Assembly (NCBI RefSeq): GCF_002999335.1
Contig: NW_020312770.1
Location: 62,001 to 126,000 of the forward strand
Length of the DNA: 64,000 nt
Direction: 5' to 3'
Origin: Cyclospora cayetanensis
Taxonomy: Eukaryota > Apicomplexa > Conoidasida > Eucoccidiorida > Eimeriidae
The first letter of the stretch is position 1, and the number at the start of each line of letters is the position of its first letter. Positions 37,001 through 49,800 of the stretch are shown one piece after another. Made by a program: the position numbers and the translations under genes. The notes below the pieces were generated by a model, which searched no databases, was not told where the DNA came from, and saw only the letters and a program-made list of their open reading frames with translations.

Positions 37001-40000
37001 GATAGAGCGAAATGCCTATAATGCCACCATGGAGTATCATGGGATCATTGCTTCGTACTGCGTCTCAGCTCATACTGGTTGATCGACTGAACGTGCCTCG
37101 CTACTACACCGTTGCATGGGACGACGATATTGACAAATTCGTTGAGCCACTTTTCCAGGAAGGTCACCCCGAAGACCAAGTGGTGTTCACGTTCGCCAAC
37201 GCGAACCACTGCGTAGCTACCCGCCCTATGCTCAAGGGGCTAAAAACGTGGTTGGAGTTGGCTCGTTTTTGTTCTGCGATATTTGGTAACAACTATCCAA
37301 CACAGATTACCGGCGTTATAAAGGTACGCTTTGTGACCGTTTTTACGCAGTGTAGATGAATTGTGGGGCGCTATCCGAGGGACAGGTCGAGGCACTTTTG
37401 CATATATTTTTACACTGTCTGCGGCACCTTGTTTTCGCAGCCTATTTACTCCCGTCCTCCAGTAAGCTCTACTTGCAATTCCTCGGGAACAGCAAAATGC
37501 TGCATAAGTCCAAGCACGAGCGAGATTGGTCACCGCATAGCTACTGTCTTAAAAATGCATATCGTGGTTGTGTCCCTGTTTTCCAGGTTCGGATTCTCTT
37601 GCCAGAGAGCCTGAAGACGTCATTCACAAAGATTCACCAGGGACTCTCTCCCGAGAGCATCTTTTCCTATGAGCCCCTGGCACTAGTAATTGACAACATT
37701 CTGGCAGGCCAGAAAGCGGGCATAACAATTGAGGTTACGCTTGAAATGAATGATGGAACAAAGTTAAAATTCAATCAGATTCCAGAAGAATGGAAAAATG
37801 TTACTGCTCCCCAAATTCCGGGTCTTGTCAGCATTGAGATTAAGGTAATGCTGCTTCTTTTCTATCTGCTCATGATAAGTTTGCTAGGTGAATGGTCATA
37901 ATGGCAGTGCAGAGCTCCCTTTCACAGCAGCTCCATAATCCATGCGCGTGTGTGCAATGTGTACAGCAAGTTCCAAAGCCTACAGGAAGCTCCGGAGTAA
38001 GTTGATGCTGCAAGCCGTGTGTTGTGAGCGCTCAAGTGACGTAGCTCTCCGTTGGACACAGGCAGCCTCTCCTCTCGATCTTGCGTAATTTGTTCCTGTC
38101 TGATCAGGATACAAACTTGGGAAACCTGCAGGACCTGCTAAATCAAGGAAACATCAGTCCAAGCATGCCATTCGGGCAGTTCGTGTCAAAGGTTACTGGA
38201 GATATTAATAGCGCAACAGGCCTTGCTTTCCCCTCTGCCAATATTCGGATAGGCGGTCCGCCAAGTCCAGGGGTGCCAATACCCCATTATGAGTTTGAAC
38301 TGGTACAACCAGAAGCGGTTGGAGCTGATGGACAGACAGCGAATTTCGGTGTCAGGATACCTCTAGCCCATGGATCAATACCTGACGCATTTCCAATGGG
38401 GGAAGTAATTAAAACTCTTCACAACCCGCAAGTCACGGTGGTGAGTAGATTTGCTTTGTACCCTTCTCTGGGGCCGCGAAGCGTGAACGAGTAAAAGCAA
38501 CAAAATATTGATTGCTTTGTATTGTGTTTGTTTTTTTACAGCATCAACAGCCGGCTGCGCAACATTCAGTAAGCTCTGCTCTTGGTTCGTCAGGGGCTGC
38601 ACAGAGGAGACGGGGGAGGGGGGATGAGGGCTTACGAGCCAGTATGCCTGGTAGAGCGTTGCGCCACATGTTCTCGTATTTGTCTATTAACCAAATTTTC
38701 TTATGGTCTGCAGATTACTGTCATGGCGGGGTCGAATGTGCCGCTCACCAAGCACAGCCAGAATTTGGACATGTCCTTCAGCGATCTAATTGCTTGGCTA
38801 AAGATTCACTTGGGTATCAATGATCCAGCGGGTATCCACGTTACTGTGGTCGTTGATGGAACTCCTTATAGAGGGACGTTCACTGGCGAGCAACTTCTTG
38901 GACATTCGTTAGGCAGCCTTTTGGGAATGATCGGAGCTGCCGATTTAACCGATTCTCATTCCCTTGTTTTTATTGTACGTTTTCCCAGGCTTATTAGGCA
39001 GCTGTCAATGTCATTGCTCGATTTCTAGTCCCTTTGTCTGGCTCCTAGGGCTATAAACGATTGGCAATTGCGGGCACATGATCTTACGTGGTGCAGGGAC
39101 AGCCAGCTCCAGGAGGTACAGCACAGCCAGTCTCAGAAGATCAGCGTGTTGTAAGTCAAACACCGTTTATGCTTTGAAGCATCAGATATTTTGATGATGT
39201 AGGAATTTGGGTCGGAAACCACACACTGAGGGCTTTATTGTATTTGTTAATATCTACCGATTTCTACACTGTCGGACTATTATGCGAAACTAACAGAATT
39301 TCATTGTGAACGGATCCATTTACGACGATAAACCGGGATCTCCAGTGGACTTTGCAAAGCTACTGCAAATTCGTGTGCCAGGGAAAAAGCAGCCACCTTC
39401 AGACTTCGAGTTTACCGTTGCTGGTCCAGGTGGATCTTCCACGCAGTTAGTTCCGGCAGATATCATGCGCCTCCTGCAAGATGTGGCGGATATGCACGGA
39501 CATCCCGGAATGTCACTGGTGCTCTCCTTTCTAAACTCGTTGAAGCAAGTGTCCCAAGTGGCTCCTGGACAAACAATTCGGATTGACACAAAGGTACAAA
39601 CACAGGATCCTGTCTTTCCGTCGCTACTTTAGCCGCCCTCAGGTCCACTCTGCAAACACAGTATTCATCTAACATCCGGATAACTTGTGGTGTTTATGTT
39701 GTGCGTAACAGAGTCTAGAAGCGCCGAAATTCGAGGTCAGAAGAAGACTGTGTGTGGCGGTGGAGTATTACGAAAAATCGCTTGCCATTGCGTAACCGAA
39801 ACGCAGATGCTGCCACGGAAAGTCGTCTCATGATTCTTACACGTGCCCGCTTCTGCGTTGGTTTGCAGCATCCGGAAGAAGCTATTAACAGTATCTTGAG
39901 TACACCGGCTGGACAACTTCCACGGGACTCCTACCTGCTGGTATTCACGAGCGAAGGTCCTAGAGGGAGAAGGATAATGGTGCCAATTTCGCCACAAGAC

Positions 40001-42072
40001 AAGAAAAAAACTGTAGCCAAATTACTACAACATCTAAATATTGCTCTTCAAACAATTCTTGACCTGAAGATTGTATCCGACGTAAGTTGATAAGGTCGCC
40101 CTTTCACTTCACGGTTCAGCCCTATCTTGGTCATTGCAAAAGACGTCCACTTCCCCAGGACACAATGTATATTGTGCCTTTCATTGATCATTCACAGCTT
40201 GTGTTTGTGAAAATTGTCGCAGCGTCCAGGAGCACTTCAGGCAGGCTATCCACCGTTTTGAAAGAGATATAAGCTGGTGCTGAGTTCTTGAGTCTAGCCG
40301 GGTTCTTCCATTATAGGGCTGTATACAGTGTTTTCAAACTCTTCATATCTGTTTTCAGGTAGAAGATGGAGCTCTGAATGTCGGGGTACTGGATAGAACT
40401 ATCACGATTCCCATTCAAACTCTCAGCTCAACAGACAGAAGCACCATGGATGAATTTTTATCACAAATGGGTCAGAAGCTCAGCAGCATGCTGCGGAGTG
40501 CCCGATTAACATATCAGCATCTTGTACTTCATACGATTCTTACAAAGGCAGATGGCACCAAAATTTTCGTGGACACGCCGCTTGGTCCTCCGGAAAATGC
40601 CGAAAGAATGTTGTCAAGTCTTTCTCTTTGGTCCTTACTGCCAGACGAGGCCAGGCACGAGAAAATAAAACACATCAATATGCGCATCCAGGTACATGTT
40701 TTTGCTTTTCGATTTGTGTGCCAATGAATAGCCGTGTGGCCTCACCTTTGCATCATTGGCAGTGGTACTCTCAAGTTTTTCTACAAAGGGTTTCCCTGTT
40801 TTGCAATGCATTTCACCAGGCCGCCACTACCACTTCGTCACGTCCAGCTACGCCTACTCCACCGCCTCAAGGCGGGAACCTCCTTCCTTCCGAGCAGACC
40901 TGGGGTGTCATACCTGGGCAACCTGTGCGCTGTCTGTTAGACATGCCGTCGTTCATCAGGCAGTGCTGCAGTCAGAATATAGTTTATGTTGCGCACTTGC
41001 TAATCTAGCACTGCTTTTGTTGTTGCCTCACGCTGCTGCTCAGGTGAATAGCATTGAGAATTTCTTGATTCAGCTACCCTCTGGAGAACGTCGTCCCATA
41101 AGTGAAGTCGGGGACCAACTTGTCCGTGCCTTCTTCCGGAGTGCAGTATCGCGGAACCGCACGTGGAGTCGAGTGTTTTGGGGAAAGCAAACAGCGGAGG
41201 GTGTTTGTGGGCCCGAAATGGAGTTCCCCTACTTCATGGTGATGAGTACGAAGATTGCAGATCTTCACGCTCCACAGGGTCACGACTGCCTTGCTTTAAT
41301 CAAATTGAATTTCGAGGTAGGAGCGTGCAAACCGGTTATGCTGAGTGTCTAGTATTGGACTCCATGCTGTAGTTATTCGCATGCCCGAAGTTGAGCAATT
41401 ATATCGGTATTTGTGGATATGGGATGCATGCGCGTTCAGTTTCTTCACATGCTTCAGAATTCGCAACCACAGGTAGGCCGGTAGAGAGGACGGCAGACCG
41501 CAGGCTGCTACCCGCTGCTGTTACTACCATTGGCCCTTCATGCGCCGCAATATGAGCATTCAGCCCACTGATGGCTTGTGTGGCGGCTTGTATTTTCAGA
41601 GCTTTGAAGTTGCATATCTCTACCACGAGGCTCCGGTAAGTATCGTGTGTTGCCCGACCAATGTTTTGGCCTGCTTCACGTTACACCGAGGTGCCCCGTT
41701 TTATCATTTACTCTGCGTTTGTTCCGGGTGCTTTGGGATTTTCAGCTTCAAATTCTCACGCCTAAGGAGAGGAAACTCTATCAAGCAGCGAGCATGGAAC
41801 TTGAAGCTGTCAAAAGGCCTCTCCGGGAGTTGATTGCGAGAGCCACTGGAAGTAATGATGTCGGCAATTTGATGTCGTGTCTCATCACTCAGCCCTTCGT
41901 GGCCTATTCGTGTACGCAACCACTTCCAGTGAACGCAGATAAGGAGACCCTAGAGGAAATTATTGCGCGTTCTCGATACGTTGTTCTTTCAATGGCGACC
42001 GCTGGATCAAAAACCACTGGATTTTTACAAAAAGGCTCCTTTCTTTCCCGCATTAGTCGGGTTCACCATTGA
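28066..42072 (+). CDS. giant modular secretory protein, about 2,980 residues
   Basis: One gene of at least 37 exons; not recognised. Exon starts-ends: 28066-28222, 28371-28429, 28573-29028, 29213-29512, 29627-29938, 30070-30495, 30625-31278, 31381-31656, 31775-32143, 32249-32485, 32707-32877, 32973-33476, 33571-34092, 34207-34284, 34431-34454, 34570-34854, 34963-35253, 35412-35438, 35675-35980, 36099-36704, 36906-36947, 37069-37323, 37441-37461, 37587-37844, 37967-37996, 38108-38440, 38542-38568, 38714-38974, 39097-39150, 39297-39593, 39712-39735, 39869-40081, 40359-40691, 40820-40924, 41044-41316, 41600-41635, 41746-42072. The coding total is 8,949 nt. The first intron is phase 1 and all others are phase 0. 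Exon 1 carries a signal peptide or anchor (AAFALLVAVSVALAVPTTA). Exon 3 is Ser/Thr/Gln-rich. Later module exons are mixed alpha/beta with a recurring hairpin (for example TLEMNDGTKLKFNQIPEEW). Coiled coils occur at 33130-33270 and 33571-33660. No C-terminal membrane segment. Confidence 0.75.
34431..41635 (+). other. phase-0 micro-exons encoding linkers of the giant protein
   Basis: Short exons of 7-35 codons sit between module exons: KTLFFSVN, PTDQDKVLL, GSNPNYSLPRPAVP, PIYSRPP, QVPKPTGSSG, HQQPAAQHS, GQPAPGGTAQPVSEDQRV, SLEAPKFE, a 35-residue Pro/Thr-rich one (40820-40924) and SFEVAYLYHEAP. Most are rich in Pro, Gly, Gln and Ser, as flexible interdomain linkers are. Each has its own acceptor and donor and is a multiple of three, so inclusion or skipping would not change frame. 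Individual micro-exons are less certain than the long exons. Confidence 0.6.
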
Positions 42073-42442
42073 GGCAATATTCGTAGTGCGCCTTCGCGTT
42101 CTATGACGTGGCCACTTGTGTAGTCGAACAAGGGTGTAAGCCACAATTGTACATTTTCTTCTAAGCTTGCTGACTTTCCGCGAACAGACGGGAGTTTTCC
42201 GCAACTTGCAATTTCCCGAGTTGGATGTTCTAATTATTTTTGAATGCTGGTGGTTTTCCTTGTAAAAACGGCATATTATCGTATACCCGTACGGTTAGTG
42301 TTGGTGCAAATTTCCTGGCGCCTTGTTTCTGAGGACGTCAGGGAGCTGTTTTTCGAGGTATAGTGCCTCACGAGGTGTGCCGCTTGCATTAGTCCACGGC
42401 GCGCCTGTTGGGGGCCCTACACTCTTGCTGGTTTTGTCGTGC

Positions 42443-43284
42443 CTATGGCATTTTATCAACTATCTCCTGGGGCATCATGACCGCATCAATAATGTATATA
42501 TAGCCGTCATCGGCCTTTATAACGTTGTCCATGTCGATCATAGCGCAGCAGGGCAGGCTGTTTGGGTCTTCGCAGCTCGCAGTCCTTGTGTAGTCGCTGA
42601 CGCATACCTGGACACAATGACAAAAACAGGAGTAGTTACTGAGCATGCGGCTCTACATGCTGCTAGATCCTACCATCAGACTTTGGGAACACTGAGATTT
42701 CGGTCCGAGCTGTGAGATTCTCACATAGCCGTCGGTAGCGATGTTCGCAGTTTCGGATAGGAGCGAAACGATGGAGCCTTCAGCCGCCCACTTGCCACTT
42801 CGTATCGAGGATGGTGTGACCAGCATGTCGCTCGCGGCAAACAGTATGAGCTGAACGCATTGTGCCGCTTCCATTACGCACCAGCTCTCATTCGCAGTCG
42901 CATGATCAATCAGGGCCTTGTAGGTTTTGAAATTAGAGGGCTGCAAAGTTACCGACAAAACGGAGTGACTGATGTGTTGCATATACTCATAGTTGCTATA
43001 TGGCTTACCGTTTCTACGTTGTTCTTGTTGCTCACGAGCGCTTGGCGCCATTTGGGATGATCAACGTTCAGCTGGTCGAATGCCTCATTGGACGGCAGGA
43101 TAAGTGTTAGTTGGGTTCCGAAACGGCTGGGGTCAATGTCGTTGATTATACCAGCATCTTCTGCAATTAAGCGAGCTTCGTACAGGCGGTCGTCTGTGCG
43201 TAAGTAGTCCATGATGCTTTTAGCGCTGCAGAGTGCCGGCCCACAAGTGACCAGGGCGGCTGCTATAACAAGGAGCGACTTCAT
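42443..43284 (-). CDS. small secreted fasciclin (FAS1) domain protein
   Basis: Three phase-0 exons (43284-43009, 42940-42725, 42607-42443) give 218 residues. A clear signal peptide (MKSLLVIAAALVTCGPALCS) is followed by one FAS1 domain. The H1 region is LTLILPSNEAFDQLNVDHPK, matching the family TLFAPSNEAF motif. The H2 region near the C-terminus is GYIYIIDAVMMPQEI, matching the family VIDxVLxP motif. The middle is divergent and contains several extra cysteines (SWCVMEAAQC, VCVSDY, SLPCCAM), likely disulfide-bonded. FAS1 proteins act in adhesion or extracellular matrix; a secreted single-domain form here could be a surface or oocyst-wall component (inference). It lies tail-to-tail with the giant gene, about 370 bp apart. 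Confidence 0.86.
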
Positions 43285-46200
43285 ATTTGGCGTACTACGA
43301 ATTACGATTTTACTTCAGTGTGCATTAATCTCCATATCTATGGAATATAACGTTTTTTGCATTCTTATTATCTCCATATTTGAATCCTTCAGTGGGAGGG
43401 CACTCCGCTAGATAGGGCAGGTATTGCCGGGGGTGTGTGGCGCGGCGAAAGCACAACTCGAAATAACTGTTTCTGTATCAAGCTTCATCAGAAAAAACCA
43501 AGCCTTAATTTAAAGACAGTTTGTGTGGAGTTCCGGGTTTCGGAATTGCGCACGTTAGTCTCTTGGCAAAAGGAACTGGTTCCTGTTAACTGTGAATAAC
43601 GTGGGCAATTCTGAAGCCGCACATACTAGTGTCACGCTTACTATTCACCATCATGCATTTCAAAAAATAAACATTACCGCCTATTACCGTGAATCACATA
43701 CTGATTTAGCAATTTTAACAAGAATTTGCAAATGCTAACTACTAACATGCTGGCCGTAGCTACGCTCCACTGTTTTAGGACTTACTACCACCACAAGCTG
43801 CTACATCTCATTCTTGATTCTCGCATACACAGGCCAACTAACCGTATTATACTTTTGTAGTGGTATGAAATCAAGGAGGGTCTCACTGTTTTCTGGGATC
43901 TGTCACGATGCTGCTCCAGCAAATCGATGAATGTTGGTTCGCCTCTCGTAGAGGAGAACTTCGAACGTTTTTGTAGCGTTCGAGACATCGGAAGCTTGTA
44001 ATCGCGTAGGGTGCAGTCAATATCAAAGCATTGACGCAATCGATCCTGCCACACTTATTTCTATTATCCGAAGGATTCTGCTGTTGATCATTTTCCTTAG
44101 GTGTTCTGCGGCAACTTAACAGGCATAAACTCCACTAAAGGCAGGATAGTTTACGCCGCACTTTTCATTATAAGTGACATGCAATATTTGTGTGCCAACG
44201 AGCTGCTTATCTTGGGAATACAGTGGCAGAGATTTTTGACAAGCTGCTTTGGCAAGCACAAGCTAGGCACTCTCGTTAGATATTTGTAATTCTCTGCGAC
44301 ATTCATTTGGTGGGACTATACTAATACATAATTAAGGCGGCAGCCCAGTAGAATTGGTAAATGCCACGAAGCGCAAGAAAATTTGTCGGTGCAACAGGCG
44401 GAGCCCAAAACGTGGAGCGGAAGAGCTTGACGCGCTGAAATACGGCCACTTTTCTCGCTGGATATGGATTCTCTAGATCGTGGAAGTGTTCTGTGAGTCA
44501 GAATGTGGAGCTCCATCGCTTGATTGCTGTGGTTGTAATTATCCCATCGGCTGCAGCTGGTTGCGCCGCTTGATGCACTAACTGGGTATGCAAACGCTAG
44601 TTGATGCTAATCTTAGCTCCAAGCCGTACCATCATGCGGCTGCACGCAAGGATAGAATAATGGTGCAGCTTTTCAGATTAAAAGCACGTTTTTCGTGCAC
44701 AACACGCGTTTCTGTACAGAAGAAAACTCCCCTTTCTCGGACACTCGTGATTTGTTGCTTTCCGGAGTTGTTGCATGCCCTGAGCCCCACTTGTAAGGAG
44801 TTCTAGAGGAGCCAAATAGTATGTCACATCTTTGTGAAGACAAATGTCATGTGCTGATGAGCGTCATCACCATAAAGCCAGCGTAGCACTTGGTGTGTGT
44901 CAGAACAGATCCCTGGATCTGCACGCATGTAAGTTGAGTCACCCAGGGTGGAGGTGCCAGTATTTTGAAAGCGTTGCTAATATTTAGGTGTGACAACACA
45001 GGATTGTATATGTCGTAGTGCAACTGCAAGGCAGTCTGTCTATATATACATGTAGCTATGCTGGTACACCCCAGCCTATGAAAGAACACTGCATATGGCG
45101 GTCCCATATTTAAAAATTGAGAGGTGCACGCAAAAGATGAATGTGCCAGTAAAAGGTAGCATGCCATGGGTGTGTAGGCAGCATGAAACGTTGCAACAAT
45201 GATGGGTCATCAGGCAGTTGCGTTGCTTGAGGGTAAATCACTGGCACTGGGTGTGGCAAAACCCAAAACGCTATCTTGCATCTGAGGGAAAGCGTCCCAT
45301 GCAGCACAAATACTGTTCGTTGGCATGCATAGAGCAGAAAACGTGTGTGGTTCGTATTGCACCGAATACTTGCATTCAGCTAGGAAAAGTGGGTCATACT
45401 CCATGAGTGACGGCATTGTTACAGAAAAACTGCCTTTCAGCTGGTTGTAGAAAGCTGGACGCTCCATTCAACTTTAGACCAAGAGTCTGCTTGAAGAGTC
45501 CGTACTAAGGGCTACACTCTGTTTATGCAGCACAAACTAAACTGCAGCGCACTGATTGAGTACAATTATTTCGCTGTTCGTCCAACCAAGCAGTTGGATG
45601 CGCCGCATAGGGAAAGGCCCATATACTTGGTCAAACGAAAGATGGCACATAGTGTGGAAATGGCTCATACGCTAGAGCGAAGCCTGCTTAGGAGCCAAAT
45701 TGTAGTGAGCAGCACCCTGGTTGCACCCTCATAATAAACCTGCTATTCTGTATAACCCAAGTGCACGCCCAGTTAGCAGTGGGCTCTAGGCTTTTCGCTG
45801 CTGCTTGCTCTGAAGTTTGTATTTCCGCGGATCCTTTCGGCTCATCCTGATGGGGTCTCTGCATCCTTTGCCCCCCTTGAACCACAGCACACACAGCGCA
45901 TAGAAAGCAACTGCTATGCCTAAAACACCTACAAAACGGTCTACTTATTCATAAGGGCAAAGCAAGCTTCGCGCTTGGATTAGAGATGAGGCAATCTGCT
46001 GCCTTGCCTCCCAATGTGCTGAGCCTCCGTCCCTGGTAAGCGCCTTCCCGCAGGCGCAAGGTTTTCCATTGGCGAAGGGCTGCTCTAACGAACAGAAACC
46101 GCATATCATTCGCGTCGCCCATTCGTGTTCATGGTCTTCACGGCTGTCATGGCAGATATCGCACGGGTACGCCTGAGGACCAGAAGCGCATGCGATGCAG

Positions 46201-46830
46201 CTGTTTCAACACGCACACTCTTTGCTGCTCACGCTGTTGCCATACCATATCACTCGCACTTCGATCCCAACACCAGACAGCGTCAGAAGTTGACGGGGAG
46301 AGGTACAGACATAACTGAGGAAGATGCTAAGGCAGCTGTCTGCGGCATTGCCGTGACGGATGCACCTTGCCGCAGCATGGGAAGCGCAGCCACCGATACG
46401 ACTTTTTGTAGTGTCTGCACGTGCCAAAGTCTGCAAGCGGGGATCCCACAACGATCCGTAAGTCTTGTTTTCGGTTTCCCCTTTGAGTACTCGGAGAGTA
46501 TACACTTTGGCTGAACCCATACGCAGCAGCCTCGCATCACTCACGCGTGCAGCTTGGGAGGAGATTGCAGGATTAAACTGCTGAGCCACACAAGGGTAAA
46601 AGCTAGCCGCACGACAGAGCTGCTCTGTTCAGACACGTGTTCAGCTGCTCGCTGTATATACGAATCGCTCCGTGCAACGAGGACGTGCAACTACCATCGG
46701 ATGATATGTTGCATGCTCGCTGCGCACCCGCATCTGCCTGCGCTTGAACCAGTGACCACAGCGGTGCCTAGGGCGGCGCCTTGGAACCCAAAGGTGATCT
46801 TTGAATGGCAGTGACGGCAGTGGCTTGTCC
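43285..46830. other. 3.5 kb intergenic spacer
   Basis: Lies between the FAS1 gene 5' end and the 3' end of the Myb/zinc gene. Open frames at 43785-44054, 44847-45167 and 46125-46589 overlap on both strands and have no recognisable domain. The promoter of the FAS1 gene should lie near 43.3-43.6 kb. Confidence 0.45.
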
Positions 46831-49800
46831 TTAGAGCACCTGTGTATGGGCGTCGGTGGACGCGCACGACAGCAGGTGCAAAAATACTTGATACAAAGAA
46901 AATCTTTTACAACAGTTTCCCCATGTGGAGGGAGCGCTGGGACCTGTAAATTTCCGTGTGGACTCCGCCTACGTGTAGTTCAATACTAAGCGCAGGAACC
47001 GGAGGTAGCGCTGCTCGTGCTCGTGCAATATGTGTAGAACCGTACCCAGTTACTATACGGTTCGCAAGGTGATGGGCTTTACCGCTAAGCACTTCCCGAG
47101 CCTTCATGTTCGCACCGCAGCAGTCGCACGCCAGCACGAAATCGCAGGGCAGCAGGTCCTTGAGTAAGCACTCAATTGGTTCTACGACGGCGACGCGCAT
47201 TAGCGCAGCGCTGGTCACGCCAATCACCGGTTGAGCTTTAACAGTTATCCGCAGCCGACACTTCCCGCAGTCCGCCGAACAACCTGCAACGACAACAGCC
47301 AACTGCCACCACCAGGGCGCACTGGCGCATGCACGATCGCCTAGCAGCAAGGCCTTCTTTGGGTTTAAAGGAAACCTCAGTTTGCACAAGTGTACGTCAG
47401 ACGGCGCTGCATACATGCTCTATTCTGTGCGGAGGGGCAAGCGCCAGAGAGCACATCCCTTCCCCATCCCCCTGCCCGCCCCAATTACAAAGTCGGCACT
47501 TCAGGTGCCCCCAAGACTGCAGCGCAGAATCATCTTTGCAGCCTTCATGTACAAAGCCACCGGTGCAATGCCACAGGAAGACACTCGGCATAGTAGCACG
47601 TACCTGCAGGCTCCAGAGTGGCCCCATTCTTGGGAAGTACAACCCGCATGTCAAATTCGCTCTTGCAGCGGCTGCATGCCACTTGAAGCCGTAGGGCGCT
47701 GAGGTGCAGAGACGTGGCACCTTCTGCTACTGGTTCTAGCAACGAAACATCGCACCCACGCAGCGTTACAGCTGTAGCCCCCGCTTTCCCCAGGTGGACG
47801 TTCTTGTCTTCGTCCTGCGCCCGATCATCCGGTTGGCGCACTTCACAGGAAGGCTGCGTATCCTCATTCTCTCGCTTCAAACTGCCTTCATCATCATCTA
47901 CTGCCTGCAGCAGCACAGACCCAATCCTAGAGTATCCCTAGGCTCCGCTCACGCCTTACGGGACCGGCGCATTGTTGTCCTCTGCCGGGGGCCCCTGCCC
48001 TCTCTACCCCTATCAGCCTTCACTTGATCAGGGGAATCCGCACCAGCTTCGAAGCAGCCGGGCCCTCTAAGCCTCGCGCTGAGACAAGTGCGCAATGAAA
48101 CCTATTACGAAGCACAGAGGGGAGCCGCGCTCACCTGCTGGCGTTGGCTCAAGACATTTTCTCTGCAGTGCTGAAATCTGAGGGCGCACTGCTTCGCACT
48201 GCGCGTACCCACATGACTGCTGATATTCCGCCAGCGCAAAATCGGATCCACCACACGCCGGTACAGCACCACAGCCTCCTCTAGCCTACACGCAGCGCAC
48301 ACACCGCCCCACCCGCAGGCGTGGAACATCAGAAGGGCCAGCTGCCCCGTCCCCCCTCCACCAGCAAACGCCAGCGGCCGGAATCCAAAGCTTGATGAAG
48401 TTGCACTACACAAATCAGGCGAGCGTGTCATGGTCTACCAGGTGCGCAGGCACTGGGTCCGGGTTGGTGTGCGCGATTGCCGGTGGGGATGCATGGCAAA
48501 CGCCGCGGAGACTCGAGGGGGTTGCACAGTTGAGTAATAAACCCGTTCGTGATCTATCTGATAACAAAAATGGAAGAAGCATCGCGGGACGGCCTTTACT
48601 ACCACACATTCCTGAAGACGAAGAAAACCATCTTTTATATTTTGTCTTACTTCTTTTGCTCCTGTTGGGTCCAGGCCACATCTGCCTTCCCCAGAGCTGC
48701 GGCGAGTAACGCCGAATCCATTTGAAATATCTCCCTAATGTTTCGATCCACCGCTTTAATCGCCGTGCGCACAAGGTCCGTCACTACCAGCATATCCAGC
48801 TGCCTCTTTATCACTTTTGAAAAAACCGATTCAACGGCCTGCCGTCGACAATCATTGATGTCTTCGTTGCAGACCCGCACCCAAGCCGCGACACGACGAG
48901 CTTTCCCCAAAGTCTCAGAAGTTGTGGGGCCCTTGACACCGTGGGCATCCGAGGACGCACCAGACGAGACAGGAGAGGTAGATATCGCAGACTGCATCCC
49001 TTGCGGCAGCGCTGCTGTGGGTGATCCTGTGAATATCACGCGCTCCTGCTCTCTTGGAACAAAAGCGTCATCAGATCCAGCTTGTCTTCCTTGCTCTGTG
49101 GTTTCTACAGACGAATCCACCGCACTTCCGCCCTGTAGATGCATTTCAGGGGCCGCAAACCCGTCCCTGCCTCCCTGGCCTACAGAAGGCTGCCCATTGA
49201 TGAGTGGCGCGCTGAACACATCCTTAACCCCCGGATAATCCAGTTGTACTGTTATCTCCAGCTGCAGACCCCGTGGCAGCGCTGTGAAGTCGAACTCTGG
49301 ATCCGTTGGAACCAGGAGCACCTGAAACCTGCACAAGCTGTCGCATTCAGTTGTCACTCCCGTAGAGCAAGCTGGAGCGTTCACATAGCCAGAGCTCTCG
49401 CCATTTTCTGGCGCTGCTGCGGCACTGGAAGCCTCCTGGGCTGTGACACTGCTATTCAAAGCCTCTTCGCGGTTGCGCTCATACATCGTAGCATCGGCGG
49501 CTGCTGTGAGACGTCGTGAGTCTTCGACCTCTTTCTGAACCGCAGTCCGAGAGAGCAACGAAGACGGCTTTTCACTCTGTGGGGGCGGCTTCTGCTGCAG
49601 CTGTGGCAGAAGCAGTGGGTGGCAGGAGAGGAGAGAAAAAGAGGTTGAAAATTGCCGGCGCAGGCGCTGCAGCTCCACCACGACAGAGGGGAGGTCTCTA
49701 GAGAGCTGAGGGCGCTCGCATGCTCGTCGAGAGGACTTTGGTGTTTGGTATTCATTCCGCGACCTGTGTGGCATTTGCTGCTTCGGTGCTGTTTGGAGCT

